Source: Croceicoccus sediminis
Lineage (GTDB): Bacteria > Pseudomonadota > Alphaproteobacteria > Sphingomonadales > Sphingomonadaceae
Length of the DNA stretch: 64,000 bases
Assembly: GCF_007570835.1 (NCBI RefSeq)
Contig: NZ_SUNC01000001.1
Coordinates: 434,001 to 498,000 of the forward strand
Direction: 5' to 3'
In this document: positions 56,944 to 64,000 of the stretch, one piece after another
How positions within the stretch are numbered: position 1 is the stretch's first letter
Layout of the letters: every line of letters begins with the position of its first letter
Notes under the pieces: generated by a model
The model's database searches: none
What the model was told of the DNA's origin: nothing
The model's input: the letters and a program-made list of their open reading frames with translations, nothing else
Made by a program: the position numbers and the translations under genes

Positions 56944-59457
56944 TCAGTAGATGCCGCCCTGATCCTCCAGGAAGGTATCGTCGATCCGGCGCGGCCCTCG
57001 TGTCTGGACGGCGCGTTCCTCGGTTGCGGCGCGAAGAGCGGCGATCGCGGCGTTGCGGCGTTCCTCCAGCGTCTGGCGATCGAGCGAACGGCGCGGTTCG
57101 CTGTCGGGCTTGAACGCTTCCCAGATGATCGCGGGCGTCCATTCGTTCGTCGGCCAGCCGTCAAATACGCGCTTGCCCGAACGGCGGTCGATACGGACCA
57201 TGCGAATGCCTTCGGGCGCGCGGACCGGCGTCGTCGGCCAGCGGCTCTTCGTTTCCTCGATCAGCTGCTTGATGATGGGACCGGCGGTGTTGCCGCCCTG
57301 CACCCAGCCACCAAGGTTCCTCGGCTGGTCGAACCCGACATAGACACCGGCCACCAGATCGGCCGATCCGCCCACAAACCATGCGTTGGTCGGCCCCGAA
57401 GTCGTGCCGGTCTTGCCGAAGATCGGCAGTTCGAGACTGCGCAGGCGGACCGCGGTGCCGCGGGTCACGACGCCTTCGAGCATGTGGACGACCTGATAGG
57501 CGGTGCCGGGATCGAGCACCTGCTTTCCGGCAGCGGCAAGGCGCGGCATCGGCTTTCCGTCCCAGTCGTCGGCGTTGCACGATTCGCAGCGGCGCTTGTC
57601 CGCCCGCCAGATGACCTTGCCGTTGCGGTCCTGCACATAATCGATAACCGACTGGTCGTACTGACGGCCCAGGTTGGCGAGCGCCGAGTAGGCGTTGACC
57701 ATCTTGGCGACCGTCGTGTCGCCCGCGCCAAGCGCGAAAGACAGGTAGTTCTGGTAATCGCCGATGCCGACGCGGCGGAACGTGTCGGTCACGTTTTCCA
57801 TGCCTGCATCGTTGGCGATATGGATCGTCATCAGGTTGCGCGACTGTTCAAGGCCCCAGCGCATCGTCTGGTCCCCTGCCCCGCGCGAATTGCCGAAGTT
57901 GCGGAAACACTTCTCGCCAAGGCCCGCGCCTTGCCAGACGCAGAACGGTCCGTCGTTGACGAGGGTTGCCGGCGTCATGCCCTGGTCAAGACCTGTCGCA
58001 TAGACGAACGGCTTGATGGTCGAACCGGGCTGGCGTTCCGCCTGGGTCGCGCGGTTGAACGAGCCGAGGCGGGCATCGAAACCGCCCTGCATGGCCAGTA
58101 CGCGGCCATTGCGCGGATTTTCTACCACCAGACCGCCCGAAACGGTCGGCACCGTGCGCACCACCCACTCGGACTTGTTCTTGGGCGCGGCGGTAATGAC
58201 GTCGCCAGCCTTCAGATTGTCGGGAAGGTTGGAAAGCGGATAAGTCTCGCCATCGGTGAAACCGATGCGTGCCGAATTGCCATTGCGTTCCGTTACTACG
58301 CCGACTTTCCAGTCCTTGTAATCGATCGACAGGTTGGAGACGATCAGCTGGGTCTGCCAGTTCTCGTCCATGTTGATCTTGGCGATCGCACCGCCCCAGC
58401 CTTTGCCGCTGTGATAGCGCATCAGGCCAGCGCGAAGCGCGGCGCGCGCCGCCTTCTGCATTTCCATGTCGAGCGAAGTGCGAACCCACAGCCCCCCAGC
58501 ATAGACCGAATTTTCCCCGTCCTCGGCGGTTTCGCCGAAACGGTCGATCAGGCGGCGACGGACTTCTTCGACGAAATAGCCGCCGGCAGGATCGTAACTC
58601 GCCGAACGACGCGGAACGAGGCCCAGCGGCTTTGCCTTGGCCGCTTCCACCTCGGCGCGGGTCGCCCAGCCATTGTCGACCATCTGCTCAAGCACGTAGT
58701 TGCGACGCTCGAGCGCCATGTCGCGGTATTTCTCGCGGCCATAGCGCTCGGGTGCCTTGGGCAGGATGGCGAGAAACGCGGCCTCGCTAAGGTCGAGGTC
58801 CGCAACGTCCTTGTCGAAATAGGCGCGGCTTGCCGCCTGTACGCCAAAGCTCTGCCGGCCCAGCGGGATTTCGTTCAGATAAAGCTCGAGAATCTGTTCC
58901 TTGGTCAGCACGCCTTCGATGCGGCGGGCAAGAATCATTTCCTTCAGCTTACGGGTGATCGAATATTCGTCACCGACAAGGATGTTCTTTGCGACCTGCT
59001 GCGTAATCGTCGAGCCGCCCTTCGCACGCTCACCGGAACCCAGCTTGCTGACATAATCGACGACGGCGCCCGCAAGACCGCCGACATCGACGCCCCCGTG
59101 GGTCCAGAACGTCTTGTCCTCGGCAGAGAGGAAAGCGTCCTGCAATTGCTTGGGAAAATCGACATAGCGCAGCTGAACCCGGCGTTCGCGCGCATAGGAA
59201 TTGACGATCTCGCCATCGATTCCGCGCACCATCGTGGGCAAAGGCGGCTGATAGGTCAGCAGCCTGTCGGCCGAGGGAAGCCCCGCGCCGATTGCGTAAT
59301 AGGCGCCGATAACGACGACTATTCCCAGGGCAACAAGCCCCGAGAGCCAGCGAAACAGCCGGCTTTCGCGCCAGCGCGTGCGCAGGTTCCCACCCAGCGC
59401 GGACATGTCTGCGCGCGCACGGGTCCAGTACGTTTCGAATTGCGATCCAACTGTCAT
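56944..59457 (-). CDS. mrcA: Penicillin-binding protein 1A (bifunctional transglycosylase/transpeptidase)
   Basis: Polymerises and cross-links peptidoglycan. The 837-residue protein has one membrane helix (LSGLVALGIVVVIGAYYAIG), a GT51 glycosyltransferase domain (SAEDKTFWTHGGVDVGGLAGA; KGGSTITQQVAKN; ILELYLNEIPLGRQ), an OB-like insertion, and the transpeptidase with SxxK in RQPGSTIKPFVYA, SRN in LEQSRNLMT and KTG in IFGKTGTTSGPTN. The ATG at 59457 is chosen because upstream residues are not hydrophobic family sequence. Confidence 0.95.
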   Translation of the reverse strand: MTVGSQFETYWTRARADMSALGGNLRTRWRESRLFRWLSGLVALGIVVVIGAYYAIGAGLPSADRLLTYQPPLPTMVRGIDGEIVNSYARERRVQLRYVDFPKQLQDAFLSAEDKTFWTHGGVDVGGLAGAVVDYVSKLGSGERAKGGSTITQQVAKNILVGDEYSITRKLKEMILARRIEGVLTKEQILELYLNEIPLGRQSFGVQAASRAYFDKDVADLDLSEAAFLAILPKAPERYGREKYRDMALERRNYVLEQMVDNGWATRAEVEAAKAKPLGLVPRRSASYDPAGGYFVEEVRRRLIDRFGETAEDGENSVYAGGLWVRTSLDMEMQKAARAALRAGLMRYHSGKGWGGAIAKINMDENWQTQLIVSNLSIDYKDWKVGVVTERNGNSARIGFTDGETYPLSNLPDNLKAGDVITAAPKNKSEWVVRTVPTVSGGLVVENPRNGRVLAMQGGFDARLGSFNRATQAERQPGSTIKPFVYATGLDQGMTPATLVNDGPFCVWQGAGLGEKCFRNFGNSRGAGDQTMRWGLEQSRNLMTIHIANDAGMENVTDTFRRVGIGDYQNYLSFALGAGDTTVAKMVNAYSALANLGRQYDQSVIDYVQDRNGKVIWRADKRRCESCNADDWDGKPMPRLAAAGKQVLDPGTAYQVVHMLEGVVTRGTAVRLRSLELPIFGKTGTTSGPTNAWFVGGSADLVAGVYVGFDQPRNLGGWVQGGNTAGPIIKQLIEETKSRWPTTPVRAPEGIRMVRIDRRSGKRVFDGWPTNEWTPAIIWEAFKPDSEPRRSLDRQTLEERRNAAIAALRAATEERAVQTRGPRRIDDTFLEDQGGIY

Positions 59458-59527
59458 CGACGCCGCCCTAGCACGGTGTTTTGCGATCAGGAAAGACGAT
59501 TGGCGACAGGGCGTTGAAACTTCGTGT

Positions 59528-60430
59528 TCAGCGCGGCTGCGCAGCGAGCAGATCAGTAAGGATCGCACGGGCCAGCGCCTCGGCCACGATCTGCCGCGTG
59601 GCGGGGTCGGCAAGCCGCTGGGCATCGTCGGGGTTGGTCAGGTAACCGGCCTCGAAAAGAACCGACGGCATTTCGGGGGACCGCAGGACGACGAAGTTGG
59701 CCGAACGGCGGAACGGGGCGTGGCGCGGCATCGCACCTTGCGATTCCTCGTCTATCGCCGTTGCAAGCCCAACCGAAGCCAGCGCCGTTTCGCGGCGCAT
59801 CAGGTCGGCAAGGACGTGCGCCACGTCGTCCGCGCCGTCGGGAAGGTCCAGCCCGCTCGCGCTTTCGTTCGCGATCCGCGCCAGGGCCTGCGCCTCCCTG
59901 TCCGACGCGCGTGCGGACAGGACATAGACGTTCGCCCCTTGCGCTTCGGGCACAGGCGCGCTGTCGGCGTGGATCGACACAAAGGCATCCGCGCCGAGCG
60001 CCTCGGCAATGCGGGGGCGTTCCTCGAGCGGGAGGAAGCGGTCGTCCTCACGCGTCATGGCGACACGCACGCCGCCAAGGTCCAGCAAGACGTCGCGTAC
60101 CGCTGTCGCGAGGGCAAGCGCAATGTCCTTTTCCCGCGCGCCGCCAGTGCTGCTGGCCCCCGGATCGAAACCGCCGTGCCCGGGATCGAGCACGACGAGA
60201 GGCGCATCCGCCCCTGTCCGGCCGGATACCGCGATGCGGGGCAGCTGAGCCTCCCGCAATGGCGGCAACTCGCGCGAAACAACCGCATCGCCGCCGCCCG
60301 GAAAGGCCGCGCCCAGCCCGAAGCCCGACAACGCGCCAACAAGGACCGCACCCGCTATCAACAAGGCGACCCGCCAACCAGCAGGCCCGGTCGTCCCGTC
60401 CGTTTCGTCGTTGTTTCCCGCCCGGTCCAT
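59528..60430 (-). CDS. N-acetylmuramoyl-L-alanine amidase (Amidase_3)
   Basis: A zinc amidase of 300 residues that cleaves between muramic acid and the stem peptide during cell separation. It has an N-terminal membrane anchor (WRVALLIAGAVLVGALSGFG) and zinc ligands in LDPGHGGFDPGA (His), GGAREKDIALALA (Glu) and FVSIHADSAPVP (His), with the catalytic Glu in PSVLFEAGYLTNPDD. It has no AMIN domain. Next to mrcA it forms a cell-wall pair, divergent from rne. Confidence 0.93.
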   Translation of the reverse strand: MDRAGNNDETDGTTGPAGWRVALLIAGAVLVGALSGFGLGAAFPGGGDAVVSRELPPLREAQLPRIAVSGRTGADAPLVVLDPGHGGFDPGASSTGGAREKDIALALATAVRDVLLDLGGVRVAMTREDDRFLPLEERPRIAEALGADAFVSIHADSAPVPEAQGANVYVLSARASDREAQALARIANESASGLDLPDGADDVAHVLADLMRRETALASVGLATAIDEESQGAMPRHAPFRRSANFVVLRSPEMPSVLFEAGYLTNPDDAQRLADPATRQIVAEALARAILTDLLAAQPR

Positions 60431-61053
60431 CGCCGTTGACTATCGCCGGGCCATGCCGGCAGGCAAGGATCGAGGGCCCTCCATGCTCAGATTGTTGCGC
60501 GACCTATTGCTTTTTGTTGCCGCCGCCGATCACTGATGCTAGCGTCGATGACGAACCGGGACAGCGAGGTCCTTTCGGTTTTCAAGCCCTTCCCCGGATG
60601 CGCATCTGTTGCGCCGGGGCGGAAGCGGCGCCTTCGGAAGGAGGCAGGAAACCGGGATGCTATCTCGTCTGATGTTCTCCCGGTGTGCCGAGTGGCAGGC
60701 CCGTATCACGGCATCGCGCTGATTTCACAGCTGCGTGCCGATCGCAAAGCCGCCCGGATGAATTAGGTAAGTTCTTATGGTCGAAACATCGTCGATTGCA
60801 GTGAATAGCCTGCCCACCGGGCCGGCCGCTGCTCTCGCCGTGAGCGCATTTTCGCGCGTCTTCGACTATCCCGACACAAAGATTTCAACTTCGGCAACGC
60901 GCATCGCGCGTCCTGCCGTCCTTAACGTAGCTTTCGCGCCGAACGGCGGGCCATGGGCCCGGCCGGATCGGCGCGTTTTCACAAACAGACGCGCAGCACC
61001 GGCACAGCGGCCCGCCGCTCCACCCGGCCTATTGCGCGCACGGAGAATAATCG
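60431..61053 (+). promoter_or_regulatory. Long gene-free region upstream of rne (probable promoter and 5' leader)
   Basis: No convincing gene fits these 623 bases. Two open stretches (60536-60766 and 60777-61130) lack coding character; the second runs out of frame into rne. One stem is clear: ACCGGGA (60651-60657) with TCCCGGT (60678-60684). The rne ribosome site GGAGA is at 61042-61046. RNase E genes in other bacteria have long structured leaders that mediate autoregulation; this region may do the same (inference). Confidence 0.5.
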
Positions 61054-63807
61054 ATGTCCACGCGTATGCTAATCGATGCGCGCCACCAGGAAGAAACCAG
61101 GGTGGCAGTGCTCAAGGGAAACAGAATTGAAGAGTTCGACTTCGAGTCGGCCGAACACAAGCAGATCAAGGGCAATATCTACCTGGCCAAGGTGACGAGG
61201 GTCGAACCCTCTCTCCAGGCCGCTTTCGTCGATTTCGGGGGCAACCGTCACGGTTTCCTCGCCTTTAACGAAATCCACCCCGACTATTACCAGATTCCCA
61301 AGGAAGATCGCGAAGCACTGCTGGCTGAAGAAGCCGAGCACGCCGAAGAGGAAGCGCGCCTGCGCGCCGAGGATGACGACGAGGATCACGGGGAAGACGG
61401 CGCCGACGAAAACCACGACGACGACGACGATGATCGCCACGACGAATCCGATTCGTTCGCCGAGGAACTGGCCGAAGGCGAAGATGGCCTCGAAGAAGTA
61501 GACACTTCCGAAAAGGACCACGTCGCCACGATCGAGGACGGCAACGTCTCTGGCAACGAAGACGACAGCGACGAGACCGAAGACCGTCGCCCGCGTCGCC
61601 GCAAGGGTCGCCGCCAGGGCGGAAACCGCGCCCGCGCCGCCGACGAGGCTCGCGCAAAGCGCCTTGCCCTGCGTCGCCGCTACAAGATCCAGGACGTCAT
61701 TCAGCGCCGTCAGGTCCTGCTCGTGCAGGTCGTCAAGGAAGAACGCGGCAACAAGGGTGCGGCTCTTACCACCTACCTGTCGCTGGCGGGCCGCTACTGC
61801 GTGCTCATGCCCAACAGCAGCCACGGCGGCGGCATCAGCCGCAAGATCTCAAGCGCGAGCGACCGCAAGCGCCTGAAGCAGATCGTGTCCGAAATGTCGC
61901 TGCCCAAGTCGATGGGCTGCATCGTTCGCACCGCCGGGCTTCAGCGCACGAAGACCGAGATCAAGCGCGATTTCGACTATCTGGCCCGGCTGTGGGACGA
62001 GATTCGCGAAAATACCCTCAAATCCAGCGCGCCCAACCTGATCCATTCGGACAGCGACCTGATCAAGCGCGCGATTCGCGACATCTACAACCGCGAGATC
62101 GAGGAAGTGATCGTCGAGGGCGAGCAGGGTTACCGCTCGGCCAAGGAATTCATGAAGCTGCTGATGCCGAGCCATGCGCGGCGCGTGAAGCAGTATGCCG
62201 ACCCCGTGCCGCTGTTCCAGCGCTATGGGGCCGAGGACCAGCTTTCGGCGATGTACGACCCGGTCGTGCAGCTGAAATCGGGTGGCTATCTCGTCATCAA
62301 CCCGACCGAGGCGCTCGTCTCGATCGACATCAACTCGGGCCGTTCCACCAAGGAACACGGGATCGAGCAGACCGCGCTTTCGACCAACCTCGAAGCGGCC
62401 AAGGAAATCGCGCGCCAATTGCGCCTGCGCGACATGGCCGGTCTCGTCGTGATCGACTTCATCGACATGGAGCACAATTCCTCGATCCGTAAGGTCGAGA
62501 AGTGCATGAAGGAGTCGCTGAAGAACGACCGCGCCCGCATCCAGGTCGGCCGTATTTCGGGCTTCGGGCTCATGGAAATGAGCCGCCAGCGCCTGCGGAC
62601 CGGCGTTCTGGAAGCAACCACCCGCGAATGCCCGCACTGCGACGGCACCGGCCTTGTCCGCACGGCATCGAGCGCGGGCCTGTCGGCGCTGCGCCTGATC
62701 GAGGACGAGGCGGCCAAGGGCAAGGGTACGACGATCACACTCTATGCCTCGACCGAGGCGGCGATCTACCTGCTCAACTCCAAACGCGCCGATCTGGCCG
62801 AGATCGAGGAACGCTACGGCGTCCACGTCGAAGTCATTCCCGAGGGTGAAAACGAAGGCGCGAAGATGCGCGCCGGATCCAGCGGCCCCAAGCCGAAGGA
62901 TGCGCCCAAGTTCGAAGTCATCCATGACGATGACGACGACGACGATAGCGACGTCGAGGATGAAGACGACAACGATAACGACAGCGACCGCGATGACGAG
63001 CGCGGTGATGACGGCGATCAGCCCCGTCGCAAGCGCCGCCGCCGCCGCCGGGGTGGCCGCCGCAACCGCAATCGCAGCCGTGAAGACGGCAGCGACGACG
63101 ATGGTTCGGACGATAACGGCAGTGACGACGATGACGTCGACGGCGGTGACGACCAGGGCGAAAGCCAGTCCGAAACGGCGGACGACAACACCGATGATGG
63201 CGAAGGCGCGCCGAAGAAGCGCCGTCGCCGCCGTCGCGGTGGCAAGAAGCCGGCGGACAATGCCGACGACAACGGCAATGCCGATGGCAATGCGGACGAT
63301 GGCGAAGAGGCGACAGAAGCTCCTGTCGACGACAAGCCCGAAACCGTGACCGAGGAACCGGCAGCAGAAGCACCTGCGGAACCGGCACCCGCCGAAGCGG
63401 AAGCAGAGGAAAAGCCCAAGAAGCGCCGCACGCGTCGCAAGAAGGCCGAACCTGCCGCCGAGGAAGCGACCGAAGCCGCAGAAGCGCCTGCAGAACCTGC
63501 CGCCGAGGAACCCGCCAAGGCCGAAGCCGAAGCCGAGGAAAAGCCGAAGAAGCGCCGCGCGCCGCGAAAGAAGGCTGCACCCAAGGCTGATAAGGCCGCG
63601 GTTGCCGAAACGGCTCCGGAACCGGCGGTGAGCGAAGAACAAGCCGCACCCGCCGAAATGCCTGCTGACGAAGCTCCGGCACCGGAGGCTCCGGCTGCGG
63701 AAAGCGGCGCTGCCAACGATGTCGAGGCGCAGGGCAGCGATGCCGAGGCGCTGGACGAAAACGGCGAACCGCGCCGGGGCTGGTGGCAGCGCACGTTCGG
63801 CAACTGA
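61054..63807 (+). CDS. rne: Ribonuclease E (degradosome endoribonuclease)
   Basis: The main mRNA-decay and rRNA-processing endonuclease; 917 residues. The S1 domain (residues about 36-240) is split by an acidic then arginine-rich insertion at about 84-206. The core resumes at IQDVIQRRQVLLVQVVKEERGNKGAALTTYLSLAGRYCVLMP. The DNase-I-like catalytic motif SIDINSGRS is present, as are the zinc-link cysteines CPHC at residues 526-529. From about residue 610 the tail is disordered: alternating Asp-rich and Arg-rich blocks (RRKRRRRRRGGRRNRNRS), then Ala/Glu/Pro/Lys-rich segments with KPKKRRTRRKK repeats, serving as RNA- and partner-binding scaffold. Confidence 0.96.
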   Translation: MSTRMLIDARHQEETRVAVLKGNRIEEFDFESAEHKQIKGNIYLAKVTRVEPSLQAAFVDFGGNRHGFLAFNEIHPDYYQIPKEDREALLAEEAEHAEEEARLRAEDDDEDHGEDGADENHDDDDDDRHDESDSFAEELAEGEDGLEEVDTSEKDHVATIEDGNVSGNEDDSDETEDRRPRRRKGRRQGGNRARAADEARAKRLALRRRYKIQDVIQRRQVLLVQVVKEERGNKGAALTTYLSLAGRYCVLMPNSSHGGGISRKISSASDRKRLKQIVSEMSLPKSMGCIVRTAGLQRTKTEIKRDFDYLARLWDEIRENTLKSSAPNLIHSDSDLIKRAIRDIYNREIEEVIVEGEQGYRSAKEFMKLLMPSHARRVKQYADPVPLFQRYGAEDQLSAMYDPVVQLKSGGYLVINPTEALVSIDINSGRSTKEHGIEQTALSTNLEAAKEIARQLRLRDMAGLVVIDFIDMEHNSSIRKVEKCMKESLKNDRARIQVGRISGFGLMEMSRQRLRTGVLEATTRECPHCDGTGLVRTASSAGLSALRLIEDEAAKGKGTTITLYASTEAAIYLLNSKRADLAEIEERYGVHVEVIPEGENEGAKMRAGSSGPKPKDAPKFEVIHDDDDDDDSDVEDEDDNDNDSDRDDERGDDGDQPRRKRRRRRRGGRRNRNRSREDGSDDDGSDDNGSDDDDVDGGDDQGESQSETADDNTDDGEGAPKKRRRRRRGGKKPADNADDNGNADGNADDGEEATEAPVDDKPETVTEEPAAEAPAEPAPAEAEAEEKPKKRRTRRKKAEPAAEEATEAAEAPAEPAAEEPAKAEAEAEEKPKKRRAPRKKAAPKADKAAVAETAPEPAVSEEQAAPAEMPADEAPAPEAPAAESGAANDVEAQGSDAEALDENGEPRRGWWQRTFGN

Positions 63808-63829
63808 TCGCCTGAACCATGGTATTCAG

Positions 63830-63864
63830 ATCGGCCGGATCCGCCAGGCGCGGGTCCGGCCGAT
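63830..63864. terminator. 15-bp stem-loop ending the convergent rne and SDR genes
   Basis: ATCGGCCGGATCCGC (63830-63844) pairs with GCGGGTCCGGCCGAT (63850-63864) with one G-T wobble and a five-base loop. No T run follows, but its place between two stops suggests a shared terminator. It touches the SDR stop codon. Confidence 0.6.
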
Positions 63865-64000
63865 TACCATTCTATCGCCTGCCCATCCCACGCGAAGAAG
63901 CCACCGTTGTCCTTGGGCCCAAGGCCATCGAGAACGGACAGCAGGCACGAAGCGGAATATTCGGGCGTGAACAGCTTGCCTTCCGGCACGTTGCTTTGAA
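63864..64000 (-). CDS. Short-chain dehydrogenase/reductase, C-terminal end (5' part outside window)
   Basis: The last 45 codons read QSNVPEGKLFTPEYSASCLL, then SVLDGLGPKDNGGFFAWDGQ and AIEW, ending at TAA (63866-63864). This is the typical C-terminus of C-factor-like SDR proteins (TPEYSA... GLxPxDxGxFFAWDGxxIxW). Substrate cannot be deduced from the fragment. It converges on rne. Confidence 0.82.
   Translation of the reverse strand, partial: QSNVPEGKLFTPEYSASCLLSVLDGLGPKDNGGFFAWDGQAIEW

Noticed and set aside
60536-60766. Possible 76-codon gene upstream of rne
   Set aside because: No ribosome site, irregular amino-acid composition and no hydrophobic or motif content; judged chance.
60777-61130. 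Possible upstream open reading frame (117 codons) in the rne leader
   Set aside because: It has a weak AGG before its ATG but runs out of frame past the rne start, has unlike composition along its length, and matches nothing I recognise.
61849-63820. Long minus-strand open frames opposite rne, one rich in Val/Ile/Ala and resembling membrane sequence
   Set aside because: The apparent hydrophobicity is the complement of the Asp/Arg-rich RNase E tail; no start signal or family match.

Overview
The window is high-GC (roughly 60-65 %, judged by eye) chromosomal DNA from an alphaproteobacterium, almost certainly order Sphingomonadales and plausibly an Erythrobacteraceae/Novosphingobium-type genome. 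The evidence is gene order and protein style: trpE-trpG-trpD-trpC-moaC-moeA-lexA beside comEC, gltX and gltA; a nuoA-N cluster running into birA-coaX-rnj-DUF1467; rne facing an amidase-mrcA-prfB block; and a GTTC-N7-GTTC SOS box, the alphaproteobacterial LexA site. This is inference, because no rRNA gene is present.

Layout. 1-2365: left edge, with the end of a DUF411 metal-handling gene, a decayed CHAT-domain protease pseudogene and tRNA-Arg(CCU). 2366-4643: grxC, a nitrilase-family amidohydrolase and DUF1178 (minus strand), facing a small heat-shock gene whose leader looks like a ROSE RNA thermometer behind a heat-shock-type promoter. 4841-8675 (minus): a Crp/Fnr regulator, then tpiA-secG-pyrG. 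8869-18139 (plus): a PpiD-like periplasmic foldase, trpE, a proline iminopeptidase inside the trp cluster, trpG, trpD, trpC, moaC, moeA and SOS-controlled lexA. 18156-20324 (minus): comEC. 20385-23419: gltX, gltA and a small membrane protein. 23416-26963 (minus): a three-gene unit holding a histidine-kinase-like protein without its phosphoacceptor histidine, a DUF2336-like protein and an unusual transferase-like membrane protein. 27167-30391: a 1074-residue membrane-anchored coiled-coil protein with a 29-residue tandem repeat. 30403-49845 (minus): the complete 14-subunit complex I operon and its trailing genes, interrupted by five small or accessory genes (a lipoprotein, an NTF2-like protein and three tiny membrane proteins). 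49964-52880: prepilin peptidase, an SH3 protein, a 2-hydroxyacid dehydrogenase and a cysteine-cluster protein. 52867-60430 (minus): a flavin monooxygenase-like protein, a lipoprotein methyltransferase, prfB, an exported peroxiredoxin, PBP1A and a cell-wall amidase. 61054-63807: RNase E behind a long gene-free leader. The right edge cuts a short-chain dehydrogenase.

Most of the window is conserved housekeeping DNA. Genes are packed tightly, with many ATGA, GTGA, TTGA and TAATG stop/start overlaps, so translational coupling is probably common. There is no CRISPR array, phage or intact insertion sequence. The least explained parts are the small genes embedded in the nuo operon, the pseudokinase unit, the repeat-bearing coiled-coil protein and the decayed left edge beside the tRNA.
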